Under the pieces are notes generated by a model that was not told where the DNA came from, ran no database searches, and saw nothing but the letters and a program-made list of their open reading frames with translations. Positions 1 through 5,506 of a stretch of DNA of 5,903 bases are shown piece by piece (position 1 is the stretch's first letter; the number at the start of each line of letters is the position of its first letter). Where the stretch lies: NCBI GenBank assembly GCA_026125625.1, contig JAHCKU010000213.1:1-5903 (forward strand). Direction: 5' to 3'. The DNA comes from Burkholderiales bacterium (GTDB lineage: Bacteria; Pseudomonadota; Gammaproteobacteria; Burkholderiales; SHXO01). The position numbers and the translations under genes are program-made.

Positions 1-769
1 TGCCGACATCTTCCTGGTCTCCGGGCGCGGCGAGCTGCACCTGACCATCCTGCTGGAGAACATGCGGCGCGAGGGCTACGAGCTGGCGGTGGGCAAGCCG
101 CGCGTGCTGTTCCGAACCATCGACGGCCAGCGCTGCGAGCCGTACGAGATGCTCACGGTCGATTGCGACGAAGGGCATCAGGGTGCGGTGATGCAGGCGC
201 TGGGCGAGCGCCGCGGTGATCTGCAGGACATGGTGCCCGACGGCAAGGGCCGCGTGCGGCTGGAATATCGCATCCCCGCACGCGGGCTGATCGGCTTCCA
301 GACCGAGTTCCTCAACCTCACGCGCGGCACCGGCATCATGAGCCACGTGTTCGACGACTACGGTCCGCTCAAGCCGGAGATGCCCGAGCGCCGCAACGGT
401 GTGCTGGTCTCGGCCGAGGAGGGTGAGGCGGTGGCCTACGCGCTGTTCAACCTGGAGCCGCGCGGGCGCATGTTCGTCAGCCCCAACGATCCGGTGTACG
501 AGGGCATGATCATCGGCATCCATAGCCGCGACAACGATCTGGTGGTCAATCCGATCAAGACCAAGAAGCTGACCAACATCCGCGCTTCCGGCAAGGACGA
601 GAACGTGATGCTCACACCGCCGATCAGGCTCACCCTGGAATCGGCCATCGAGTTCATCGCCGACGACGAGCTGGTCGAGATCACGCCCAAGTCCATCCGC
701 CTGCGCAAACGCTTCCTCAAGGAGCACGAGCGCAAGCGCGCCGCGCGCACCGAAGCCACGCCGGCCTGA
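1..769 (+). CDS. typA: Ribosome-associated GTPase BipA/TypA, C-terminal part (5' end outside window)
   Basis: This is the last 255 codons (frame from base 2) of a translational GTPase that binds the 70S ribosome and aids 50S assembly and stress or cold growth. The GTPase domain is off the left edge. What is visible, in order, is the end of the EF-G domain III-like fold (SGRGELHLTILLENMRREG near the edge), the EF-G domain V-like fold (EPYEMLTVDCDEGHQG through the RIPARGLIGFQTEFLNLTRGTG motif) and the BipA-specific C-terminal domain (EPRGRMFVSPNDPVYEGMI, NPIKTKKLTNIRAS, and the conserved LESAIEFIADDELVEITP stretch), with a basic tail. Such long collinear matches to family motifs make the call close to certain. 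Family members are roughly 600 residues long, so about 40% is seen. The gene ends with TGA and is followed by a hairpin and then the rmuC promoter, so it is probably the last gene of its own transcript. Nothing in the visible part looks damaged. Confidence 0.97.
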   Translation, partial: ADIFLVSGRGELHLTILLENMRREGYELAVGKPRVLFRTIDGQRCEPYEMLTVDCDEGHQGAVMQALGERRGDLQDMVPDGKGRVRLEYRIPARGLIGFQTEFLNLTRGTGIMSHVFDDYGPLKPEMPERRNGVLVSAEEGEAVAYALFNLEPRGRMFVSPNDPVYEGMIIGIHSRDNDLVVNPIKTKKLTNIRASGKDENVMLTPPIRLTLESAIEFIADDELVEITPKSIRLRKRFLKEHERKRAARTEATPA

Positions 770-790
770 GGTTTCAATCTGCGCTGCGGG

Positions 791-820
791 CGCTGCCGCG
801 CGTCGAACCGGCGCGCAGCG
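791..820 (+). terminator. Imperfect GC-rich hairpin after typA, terminator-like but without a T tract
   Basis: Bases 791-796 (CGCTGC) pair with 815-820 (GCAGCG). After a one-base bulge at C797, bases 798-801 (GCGC) pair with 811-814. This gives about 10 GC pairs around a 9-base loop. It starts 21 bases past the typA stop. No run of T follows, so an intrinsic terminator is not established; it may only slow polymerase or protect the typA mRNA 3' end. In DNA this GC-rich some pairing is expected by chance. Confidence 0.3.
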
Positions 821-831
821 GGCGCTATACT
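803..831 (+). promoter_or_regulatory. Probable sigma70 promoter for rmuC, placed for a leaderless transcript
   Basis: A -10 box TATACT (826-831, five of six to TATAAT) lies 17 bases after a weak -35 match TCGAAC (803-808, three of six to TTGACA). The -10 ends only 7 bases before the rmuC ATG at 839, so transcription should start at or within a base or two of the A of the start codon. No Shine-Dalgarno sequence is visible in the bases just before the ATG, which agrees with a leaderless mRNA. The -10 box also sits in the 10-base loop of a DNA inverted repeat, GCAGCGG (815-821) and CCGCTGC (832-838). Promoter strength and start site are inferred only. Confidence 0.5.
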
Positions 832-838
832 CCGCTGC

Positions 839-2317
839 ATGGAACTGGAAATCTTTGCCATCGCGCTCGGCGCGCTCATCCTCGCCACCCTGATCGCCGT
901 GATCTGGGTCGGCATGCGCGTGGGCGACCTGCTGCAGCGCCACGAGAATCTGCCCGAGACCGTCACCCAGGTGCTGGAGCGCAAGCATCTGGAGATGCTC
1001 AAGGACCTCAACGACGGCCTCAACACGCTCGCGGACCGCGTCGGCGCGAACCTCGGCGACAACTCCGAGCGGCTGCGCAACACCGTGTCACAGGATCTCA
1101 AGCAGACGCGCGACGCCATGCTGGTGCTGCAGCTGTCGCAGACCGAGGAACTGTCGGCGAATCGCGAAACCACGGCACAGCGCCTGGCCAATCTCGCCAC
1201 CGAGCTGCAGGGCAAGCAGGACGCGCTGCGCGCCGAGCTGCTCACGCGCGTGCTGGAGCGCCTGGGCGAGCAGGGGCGTGCCAACCAGGAATTGATCCAG
1301 AACACCTTGCATGCCATCACGCAGCAGCTCAGCGGATCGATCGAAGGCCTCACCCGCACCACCGACACGCGCCTGGAGCAGATCAGCGGCAAGGTCAACG
1401 AGCGCCTGGAAGAGGGCTTCAAGAAGACCAACGAGACGTTCACCAGCGTAATGACGCGCCTGGCCACGATCGACGAAGCGCAGCGCAAGATCGACGGCCT
1501 GACCACCAACATGGTCAGCCTGCAGCAGCTGCTGGGCGACAAGCGCGCGCGCGGTGCATTCGGCGAGGTGCAGCTCGAGGGGCTGGTGCGCAACCTCCTG
1601 CCGCCTTCGGCCTTCGAGTTTCAGTACACCCTGCCCAACGGCCACCGCGCCGACTGCATGCTGCTGCTGCCCGATCCCACCGGCCTGGTGGCGGTCGACG
1701 CCAAGTTCCCGCTGGAGAACTATCACCGCATGTTCGACGATGCGCTGGCCGAGGGCGACCGTGGCGTGGCCGTACGCCAGTTCCGCATCGATCTGCGCAA
1801 GCACGTGACCGACATCGCCGAGCGCTACATCGTGGCCGGCGAGACCTCCGACGGCGCGGTCATGTTCGTCCCGGCAGAGGCGGTATTCGCGGAGATCCAC
1901 GCACATCACGGCGAAGTGGTGGACTACGCCATGCAGCGCCACGTGTGGATCGTCTCGCCCACCACCATGATGGCGGTGCTGAACACCGCGCGCGCAGTGA
2001 TCAAGGACGTCGAGACGCGGCGGCAGGTGCACATCATCAAGGACGAGCTGTCCAAGCTGGGCAAGGAATTCGGCCGCTTTGACCAGCGCATGCGCAAGCT
2101 GGCCGAGCATATCCGCCAGGCGCATCAGGACGCCGAGGACGTGCGCGTGACCAGCGACAAGATCTCGCGGCGCTTTCTGCAGATCGAGCGCGTCGAGCTG
2201 GATGTGCCGGCAGGCGGCACCGTGCTGCCGCCGGGCGCAGTGGAAGTGCAAGGAGAAGATGCCTCTGCAGACGGCAGCCCGCCCGTGCAGCCGCTGCACA
2301 TCGGGCATACGGGGTGA
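839..2317 (+). CDS. rmuC: DNA recombination protein RmuC
   Basis: The 492-residue product is an RmuC-family protein, known to limit recombination at inverted repeats and thought to be a nuclease of the PD-(D/E)xK type. Residues 5-26 form one hydrophobic N-terminal helix that should anchor it in the inner membrane. Residues about 35-235 are charged, heptad-like and helical, typical of the long RmuC coiled coil. The catalytic-type domain covers about 236-450: RGAFGEVQLE (238-247), VAVDAKFPLENY (284-295, with D287 and K289 as candidate active-site residues), MFVPAEAVF (342-350) and SPTTMMAVLNT (373-383). The last 35 or so residues are a low-complexity tail rich in Pro and Gly. The length is close to E. 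coli RmuC (about 475). The start at 839 is supported by the membrane helix beginning directly after it and by a promoter immediately upstream, though no ribosome-binding site is visible. It is the first gene of a tight three-gene operon. Confidence 0.95.
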   Translation: MELEIFAIALGALILATLIAVIWVGMRVGDLLQRHENLPETVTQVLERKHLEMLKDLNDGLNTLADRVGANLGDNSERLRNTVSQDLKQTRDAMLVLQLSQTEELSANRETTAQRLANLATELQGKQDALRAELLTRVLERLGEQGRANQELIQNTLHAITQQLSGSIEGLTRTTDTRLEQISGKVNERLEEGFKKTNETFTSVMTRLATIDEAQRKIDGLTTNMVSLQQLLGDKRARGAFGEVQLEGLVRNLLPPSAFEFQYTLPNGHRADCMLLLPDPTGLVAVDAKFPLENYHRMFDDALAEGDRGVAVRQFRIDLRKHVTDIAERYIVAGETSDGAVMFVPAEAVFAEIHAHHGEVVDYAMQRHVWIVSPTTMMAVLNTARAVIKDVETRRQVHIIKDELSKLGKEFGRFDQRMRKLAEHIRQAHQDAEDVRVTSDKISRRFLQIERVELDVPAGGTVLPPGAVEVQGEDASADGSPPVQPLHIGHTG

Positions 2318-2320
2318 GGC

Positions 2321-3115
2321 GTGCTCGGCGAGGCCTACCGCAGCTGGCGGCGCGAGCGCATCCTGCGCCAGTCGGGACTCGATGACGCGCTGTGGGACGA
2401 GACGGTACGGCATTTTCCGTTCGCCTGGACCCTGGAGGTCGATGAGCAGAAGCGGCTGCGCGAGCTGGTGGTGCTGTTCCTGCACGACAAGGCGTTCACC
2501 ACCGCACCGGGCCTGACGCTCACGCCGGCGATGCAGGTGTGGGTGGCGATCCAGGCCTGTATTCTGATTCTGAATCTCGGGTTGGAGTACTACCGCGGAT
2601 GGAGCGGCATCATCCTCTATCCGCAGCAGTTCGTGCCGCGCCACGAGCACGTGGACGACGTCGGTGTGGTGCACCATAGCGATGATCCGTATGCCGGCGA
2701 GGCCTGGCTCGGCGGGCCGGTGGTCCTGTCGTGGGCGGACATCCAGCTGACCGAGTATCCGGACGGAGTGAACGTGGTCATTCACGAGTTCGCGCACAAG
2801 CTGGACATGCTCAATGGCGATGCCAACGGCTTTCCGCCGCTGCACGCCGGCATGGACCGGAAGGCGTGGACGCAGGCATTTCACGCCGCATACCAGGATT
2901 TCTGCGCGCGCGTCGATCGTGACGAAGATACCGCGATCGATCCCTACGCGAGCGAGAGCCCGGGCGAGTTCTTCGCCGTGCTGTCGGAGGCGTTCTTCGA
3001 AACCCCCGACATCGTTCAGGACGAATATCCGGCGGTGTACGACCAGCTCGTGCAGTTCTACCGCCAGGACCCGGCGCAGCGCTTCGCCGTGGCCAGCGCG
3101 CGCCTGCCGGCATGA
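2321..3115 (+). CDS. mtfA: MtfA-type zinc-dependent peptidase (M90 family)
   Basis: The product has 264 residues, essentially the length of E. coli MtfA (about 265). In E. coli this cytosolic protein binds the glucose repressor Mlc, relieving ptsG repression, and acts as a zinc aminopeptidase. The zinc-binding HExxH motif is HEFAH at 155-159 within VIHEFAHKLDMLNG, and the likely third ligand is E216 in SPGEFFAVLSEAFFE (213-227). Other family features are the N-terminal RRERIL and WTLEVDEQKRLRELVVLFLHDKAF (about 36-59), and YPQQFVPRHE (100-109). The hydrophobic stretch at 73-87 is a buried helix in this family, not a clear membrane anchor. The GTG start at 2321 follows the rmuC stop by 3 bases, with a purine-rich GGGG (2311-2314) at suitable spacing. 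No PTS or mlc gene lies in the window, so the Mlc role cannot be assumed; peptidase activity is the safer inference. Confidence 0.93.
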   Translation: MLGEAYRSWRRERILRQSGLDDALWDETVRHFPFAWTLEVDEQKRLRELVVLFLHDKAFTTAPGLTLTPAMQVWVAIQACILILNLGLEYYRGWSGIILYPQQFVPRHEHVDDVGVVHHSDDPYAGEAWLGGPVVLSWADIQLTEYPDGVNVVIHEFAHKLDMLNGDANGFPPLHAGMDRKAWTQAFHAAYQDFCARVDRDEDTAIDPYASESPGEFFAVLSEAFFETPDIVQDEYPAVYDQLVQFYRQDPAQRFAVASARLPA

Positions 3116-3981
3116 GCCGTGCACGCCGGCGCTGCCTGGGCTCGCTCGCAGCGCTCGCGCTGGCGACATGTGCGTTTCCGGCGGCGGCGCAGCAGGGCGT
3201 GCTGGAAGTGATCCCGCTGCGCTATCGCACGCCGGAGCAGATCATCCCGGTGCTGCAGCCGCTGCTGGCGCCCGGCGGCAGCATCAGCGGCCTCAATGGT
3301 CAGCTGATCGTGCGCAGCACGCGGGAGAATCTGGCCGAGCTGAAGGAGGTGCTCGCGCAGATCGACACTGCACCGCGGCGGCTGATGATTTCCGTGCGGC
3401 ACGACGCCGATATCGAGCGCAGCGAGCAGGGTGCGCAGGTGTCGGGACGTGTCGAGATCGGCGATGACGTGGTGATCTCGTCCGCCGGACGGCCCGCCCC
3501 ACCCGGTGCCAGCGCGCAGGGCGGCGGCGTGCGCGCCCGGGTATACCGCAGCGAGGGGCAGCGCGGCGAGCGCGCGACGCAGCAGGTGCAGGTGGTCGAA
3601 GGCGGGCAGGCACTGATCCGCATCGGCCAGTCCACGCCGGTGCGGGTGCGGCAATGGGTGGATACGCCCACCGGCCGGCGCCTGGTCGATGCCGTCGAAT
3701 ATCGTGACATCGACAGCGGCTTCCTGGTCACTCCGCGCGTGGTCGGCAGTCAGGTTACGCTCGACATCTCCGCCGCCAATGATCGCCTGCGCGATCCAGC
3801 CACCGGCACGGCGCAAGTGCAGCGCGTGCAGACCAGTGTCTCGGGACGGCTGGGCGAATGGATCGAGATCGCCGGCATCGGCGAGCAGGCACTGCAGCAG
3901 GACAGCGAGATCCTCGCCAGCAGCCGGGACGCGCGCCGCGAGGCGCGGCGGGTGCTGCTCAAGGTGGACGAGATCAGGTAG
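3112..3981 (+). CDS. Exported secretin-domain protein (secretin N-terminal domain, NolW-like), no full barrel
   Basis: The 289-residue product starts with an Arg-rich n-region and hydrophobic core and an AAA|QQ signal peptidase I site near residue 26, so it should reach the periplasm or outer membrane. Residues 30-90 match the secretin N-domain (N1-like) pattern: VIPLRYRTPEQIIPVLQPLL, GQLIVRSTRENLAELKEVLAQID. The middle (about 105-160) is Gly/Arg/Ala-rich and probably disordered. Residues 160-255 resemble the terminal part of the secretin fold, notably DSGFLVTPRVVGSQVTLDIS (201-220) followed by a Q..TSVSGRLGEWIEIAG stretch. It is far shorter than true type II/III or pilus secretins (usually above 400 residues), so it is unlikely to form a secretion pore alone. 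The ATG overlaps the peptidase stop as ATGA and lacks a clear ribosome-binding site, which suggests translational coupling. A Cys at 20 is a poor lipobox (LATC). Function is unknown; the family link is from motif recall only. Confidence 0.7.
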   Translation: MSRARRRCLGSLAALALATCAFPAAAQQGVLEVIPLRYRTPEQIIPVLQPLLAPGGSISGLNGQLIVRSTRENLAELKEVLAQIDTAPRRLMISVRHDADIERSEQGAQVSGRVEIGDDVVISSAGRPAPPGASAQGGGVRARVYRSEGQRGERATQQVQVVEGGQALIRIGQSTPVRVRQWVDTPTGRRLVDAVEYRDIDSGFLVTPRVVGSQVTLDISAANDRLRDPATGTAQVQRVQTSVSGRLGEWIEIAGIGEQALQQDSEILASSRDARREARRVLLKVDEIR

Positions 3982-4001
3982 GCGTGCGTTGCGTTTCACC
4001 A

Positions 4002-4037
4002 CCCCCTCCCTGACCCTCCCCCCTCGAGGGGGAGGGG
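4002..4037. repeat. C/T-rich palindromic intergenic element with perfect 9-bp stem
   Basis: Bases 4014-4022 (CCCTCCCCC) pair perfectly with 4028-4036 around the 5-base loop CTCGA. A second copy of the left arm core CCCTCCC lies at 4004-4010, so it forms a direct repeat with 4014-4020 separated by TGA, and it could pair with the same right arm. The element begins about 20 bases after the secretin-like gene stop. The style (CCCTCCC…GGGAGGG between genes) resembles dispersed palindromic repeats common in GC-rich proteobacteria. It may also act as a transcript end or mRNA stabiliser, but only a weak T-containing stretch (ACTTTGT) follows. Confidence 0.55.
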
Positions 4038-4102
4038 ACTTTGTATGTCATCTACCCTTCGCTTTGCCCGTATGCCGGCAGCGCATCGGAGGCCATGCAT
4101 TC

Positions 4103-4154
4103 CTCTCCCCTCACGAGACCTTGGTACCCTTTATGGGTAGAGGGATTGGGAGAG
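4103..4154 (+). repeat. Second intergenic palindrome; its right arm covers the DUF2238 gene ribosome-binding site
   Basis: CTCTCCC (4103-4109) pairs with GGGAGAG (4148-4154). Inside it, CTC (4110-4112) can pair with GAG (4140-4142), and TACCC (4125-4129) pairs with GGGTA (4135-4139) around a TTTAT loop. Together these form an imperfect hairpin of about 52 bases. Its right arm contains GGGAG (4148-4152), the only good Shine-Dalgarno for the ATG at 4159, 6 bases away. The segment 4038-4102 between the two palindromes shows no gene and no clear promoter. The two palindromes may be the ends of one composite repeat; this is inference. Confidence 0.5.
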
Positions 4155-4158
4155 AGTG

Positions 4159-4794
4159 ATGCAGGAAACACCGCAGGTTCTCGCCCAGCCGAAGCCGAAC
4201 CGGGCCTTCCATCTCGCGCTGCTCGTCATCGGCCTTGCCGTTCTCGCGTGGTCGGCGTGGCACCCGAAGAACTACTTCATCTGGTTCCTGGAAAGCTCCC
4301 CGGCCATCCTCGGGGCCATCACTCTGATCCTGCTCTATCCACGCTTCCGCTTCACGGATCTGGTCTACGTCCTGATCCTCGTGCATGCCGTGATCCTGAT
4401 GATCGGCGCCCACTACACCTATGCCGAGATGCCCTGGTTCAGCTGGCTGCGTGATCACTTCGGGCTGGCGCGCAACTATTACGACCGCATCGGACACATC
4501 GCGCAAGGCTTCATCCCGGCCATGATCGCGCGCGAGGTCCTGCTGCGCTGCTCGCCGCTGCAGCGCGGGGCATGGCTGTTCTTTCTGGTGGTGTGCTTCT
4601 GCCTCGCGTTCTCGGCTTTCTACGAGCTGGTCGAATGGTGGGTGGCGCTCGCCTCGGGCACTGCCGCCGATGATTTTCTGGCCACGCAGGGCGACGTATG
4701 GGACACGCAGTGGGACATGTTTCTGGCGCTGGGCGGTGCGATCGCCGCTCAGCTTCTGCTGTCGCGAACACACGATGCGCAGCTGGGCTTGTGA
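4159..4794 (+). CDS. DUF2238 / YjdF-family inner-membrane protein
   Basis: The product has 211 residues and about six predicted membrane helices (roughly 17-35, 47-61, 66-84, 112-129, 138-157, 185-203), so it is an integral inner-membrane protein. Family motifs are GAHYTYAEMPWF (83-94), ARNYYDRIGHIAQGF (104-118), FSAFYELVEWW (151-161) and FLATQGDVWDTQWDM (173-187). The conserved His, Glu, Asp and Tyr residues cluster at helix ends, as is typical of this family, whose biochemical role is not established. The in-frame GTG at 4156 directly precedes the ATG at 4159; the ATG is preferred because GGGAG at 4148-4152 has the better spacing to it. The ribosome-binding site lies in a repeat hairpin arm, which may reduce translation. 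The interrupted hupE frame begins 27 bases after the stop, which suggests co-transcription of two membrane proteins, but no direct functional link is known. Confidence 0.87.
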   Translation: MQETPQVLAQPKPNRAFHLALLVIGLAVLAWSAWHPKNYFIWFLESSPAILGAITLILLYPRFRFTDLVYVLILVHAVILMIGAHYTYAEMPWFSWLRDHFGLARNYYDRIGHIAQGFIPAMIAREVLLRCSPLQRGAWLFFLVVCFCLAFSAFYELVEWWVALASGTAADDFLATQGDVWDTQWDMFLALGGAIAAQLLLSRTHDAQLGL

Positions 4795-4821
4795 TTTCCA
4801 ACCATCCCGACCTTTGGGCTC

Positions 4822-5463
4822 ATGCCCATGAGATTCGTTCGCTTTCGAAGCAGTGGAATGTCCACCGCCATTCTGGCGGCCTGTCTGTCGCTTGCGCATC
4901 CGGCATGGGCACATCATTTCATGGGCGGCCAGCTGCCGCAGACCTTCCCGTAAGGTTTTCTGTCGAGCGTCGGCCATCCCGCCATCGGCCTCGATCACGC
5001 TGCGTTCACCGTCTGCGCCGGGCTGCTGCTGGCGCTGGTCGAGCGCGGGCTGTGGGCGGTGGCGGCGCTGACCCGGGGCAGCCTGCTGGGTGCCGCCATC
5101 CATCTGGCCGGCGTCAGCTTGCCGGCCAGCGAGGCCGCGGTGGCAATGTCCGTGATCCTGATCGCCACCCTGGTCATGGCCGCACCGCGTATCGGTCTGT
5201 CATGACTGGCGGGTGGATTGATGATCGTCGGCATCGTCCACGGCCATGCGTATGCCGAGACCATCTTCGGTGCAGAACCGGCACTGCTCGCTGCCTATCT
5301 GCCGGGCTTCTCCCTAATTCAGTTCACGGTCGCGGCGGGTGCTTTCTTCGTGCACCGGCGTCTCATCGGGTCGAACGTCAAGCGGGCGCGGGTGTTTTCA
5401 TCCGTCCTGGGCGTAGCCGCGGGTGCGATCGGCGTGGTTGCCCTGATCGGTACCGCGGCGTAG
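4822..5463 (+). pseudogene. hupE: HupE/UreJ-type nickel/cobalt permease, interrupted by two in-frame stops
   Basis: One continuous frame of 213 codons reads as a full HupE/UreJ protein, a family of small membrane permeases that bring Ni2+ (or Co2+) to hydrogenase or urease. It has a signal peptide ending HPAWA at codon 30, the mature start HHFMGGQLP (31-39), the HX5DH metal motif HPAIGLDH (52-59), the IHLAGVSLP helix (93-101), and HGHAYAE (140-146) followed by GAEP and LPGFSLIQ. The frame is broken by TAA at codon 44 (4951-4953) and TGA at codon 128 (5203-5205), with no frameshift or indel evident. Both could come from single transitions (CAA to TAA; CGA or TGG to TGA). After the second stop, TTG 5218 or ATG 5221 could restart an 80-81 residue C-terminal piece, with GGGTGG at 5211-5216 as a weak ribosome-binding site, but the middle piece has no good start. 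A start at ATG 4822 or 4828 is equally possible. Sequencing error or readthrough cannot be ruled out. Confidence 0.82.
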
Positions 5464-5476
5464 TGAACCACGGGGA

Positions 5477-5496
5477 GCTCTGTTCAGAGCGTTCTT
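5477..5496 (+). terminator. Weak intrinsic terminator candidate after hupE
   Basis: GCTCT (5477-5481) pairs with AGAGC (5486-5490) around a GTTC loop, followed by GTTCTT. It lies in the 43-base convergent gap between the hupE frame, which ends in adjacent TAG and TGA stops at 5461-5466, and the minus-strand methyltransferase. The stem is only 5 bp and the T run is interrupted, so activity is uncertain. Read on the minus strand the stem is followed by a C-rich stretch, so it would not serve the opposing gene well. Confidence 0.35.
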
Positions 5497-5506
5497 GAAG
5501 AGATGA

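Noticed and set aside
1088..3169. A very long open frame on the minus strand (693 codons) opposite rmuC and the peptidase gene
   Set aside because: Its translation is rich in His, Arg, Ala, Gln and Leu with no recognisable domain, as expected from antisense reading of GC-rich codons. The plus-strand genes have clear family motifs over the same span.
3058..4002. Minus-strand open frame of 314 codons opposite the secretin-like gene
   Set aside because: No domain or signal, biased His/Arg/Ala composition; the plus strand has a signal peptide and secretin-like motifs and is in operon with the peptidase gene.
4041..4454. Open frame starting in the repeat and running into the DUF2238 gene
   Set aside because: Its first part is repeat-derived and the rest is an out-of-frame reading of the DUF2238 coding sequence; no ribosome-binding site or motif supports it.
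4111..5103. Minus-strand open frame of 330 codons opposite the DUF2238 gene and hupE
   Set aside because: Low-complexity Gln/Arg/Glu-rich translation with no domain; it runs through the palindromic repeat and lies opposite well-supported membrane-protein coding sequence.
5203..5250. The TGA in hupE as a selenocysteine codon
   Set aside because: I see no convincing bacterial SECIS-type hairpin directly downstream, HupE proteins are not known selenoproteins, and the separate upstream TAA would still be unexplained.
4698..5498. Plus-strand open frame of 266 codons that spans the hupE region without stops
   Set aside because: The Arg/Gly/Ser-rich translation has no membrane helices or family motifs, while the other frame gives unmistakable HupE motifs despite its two stops.
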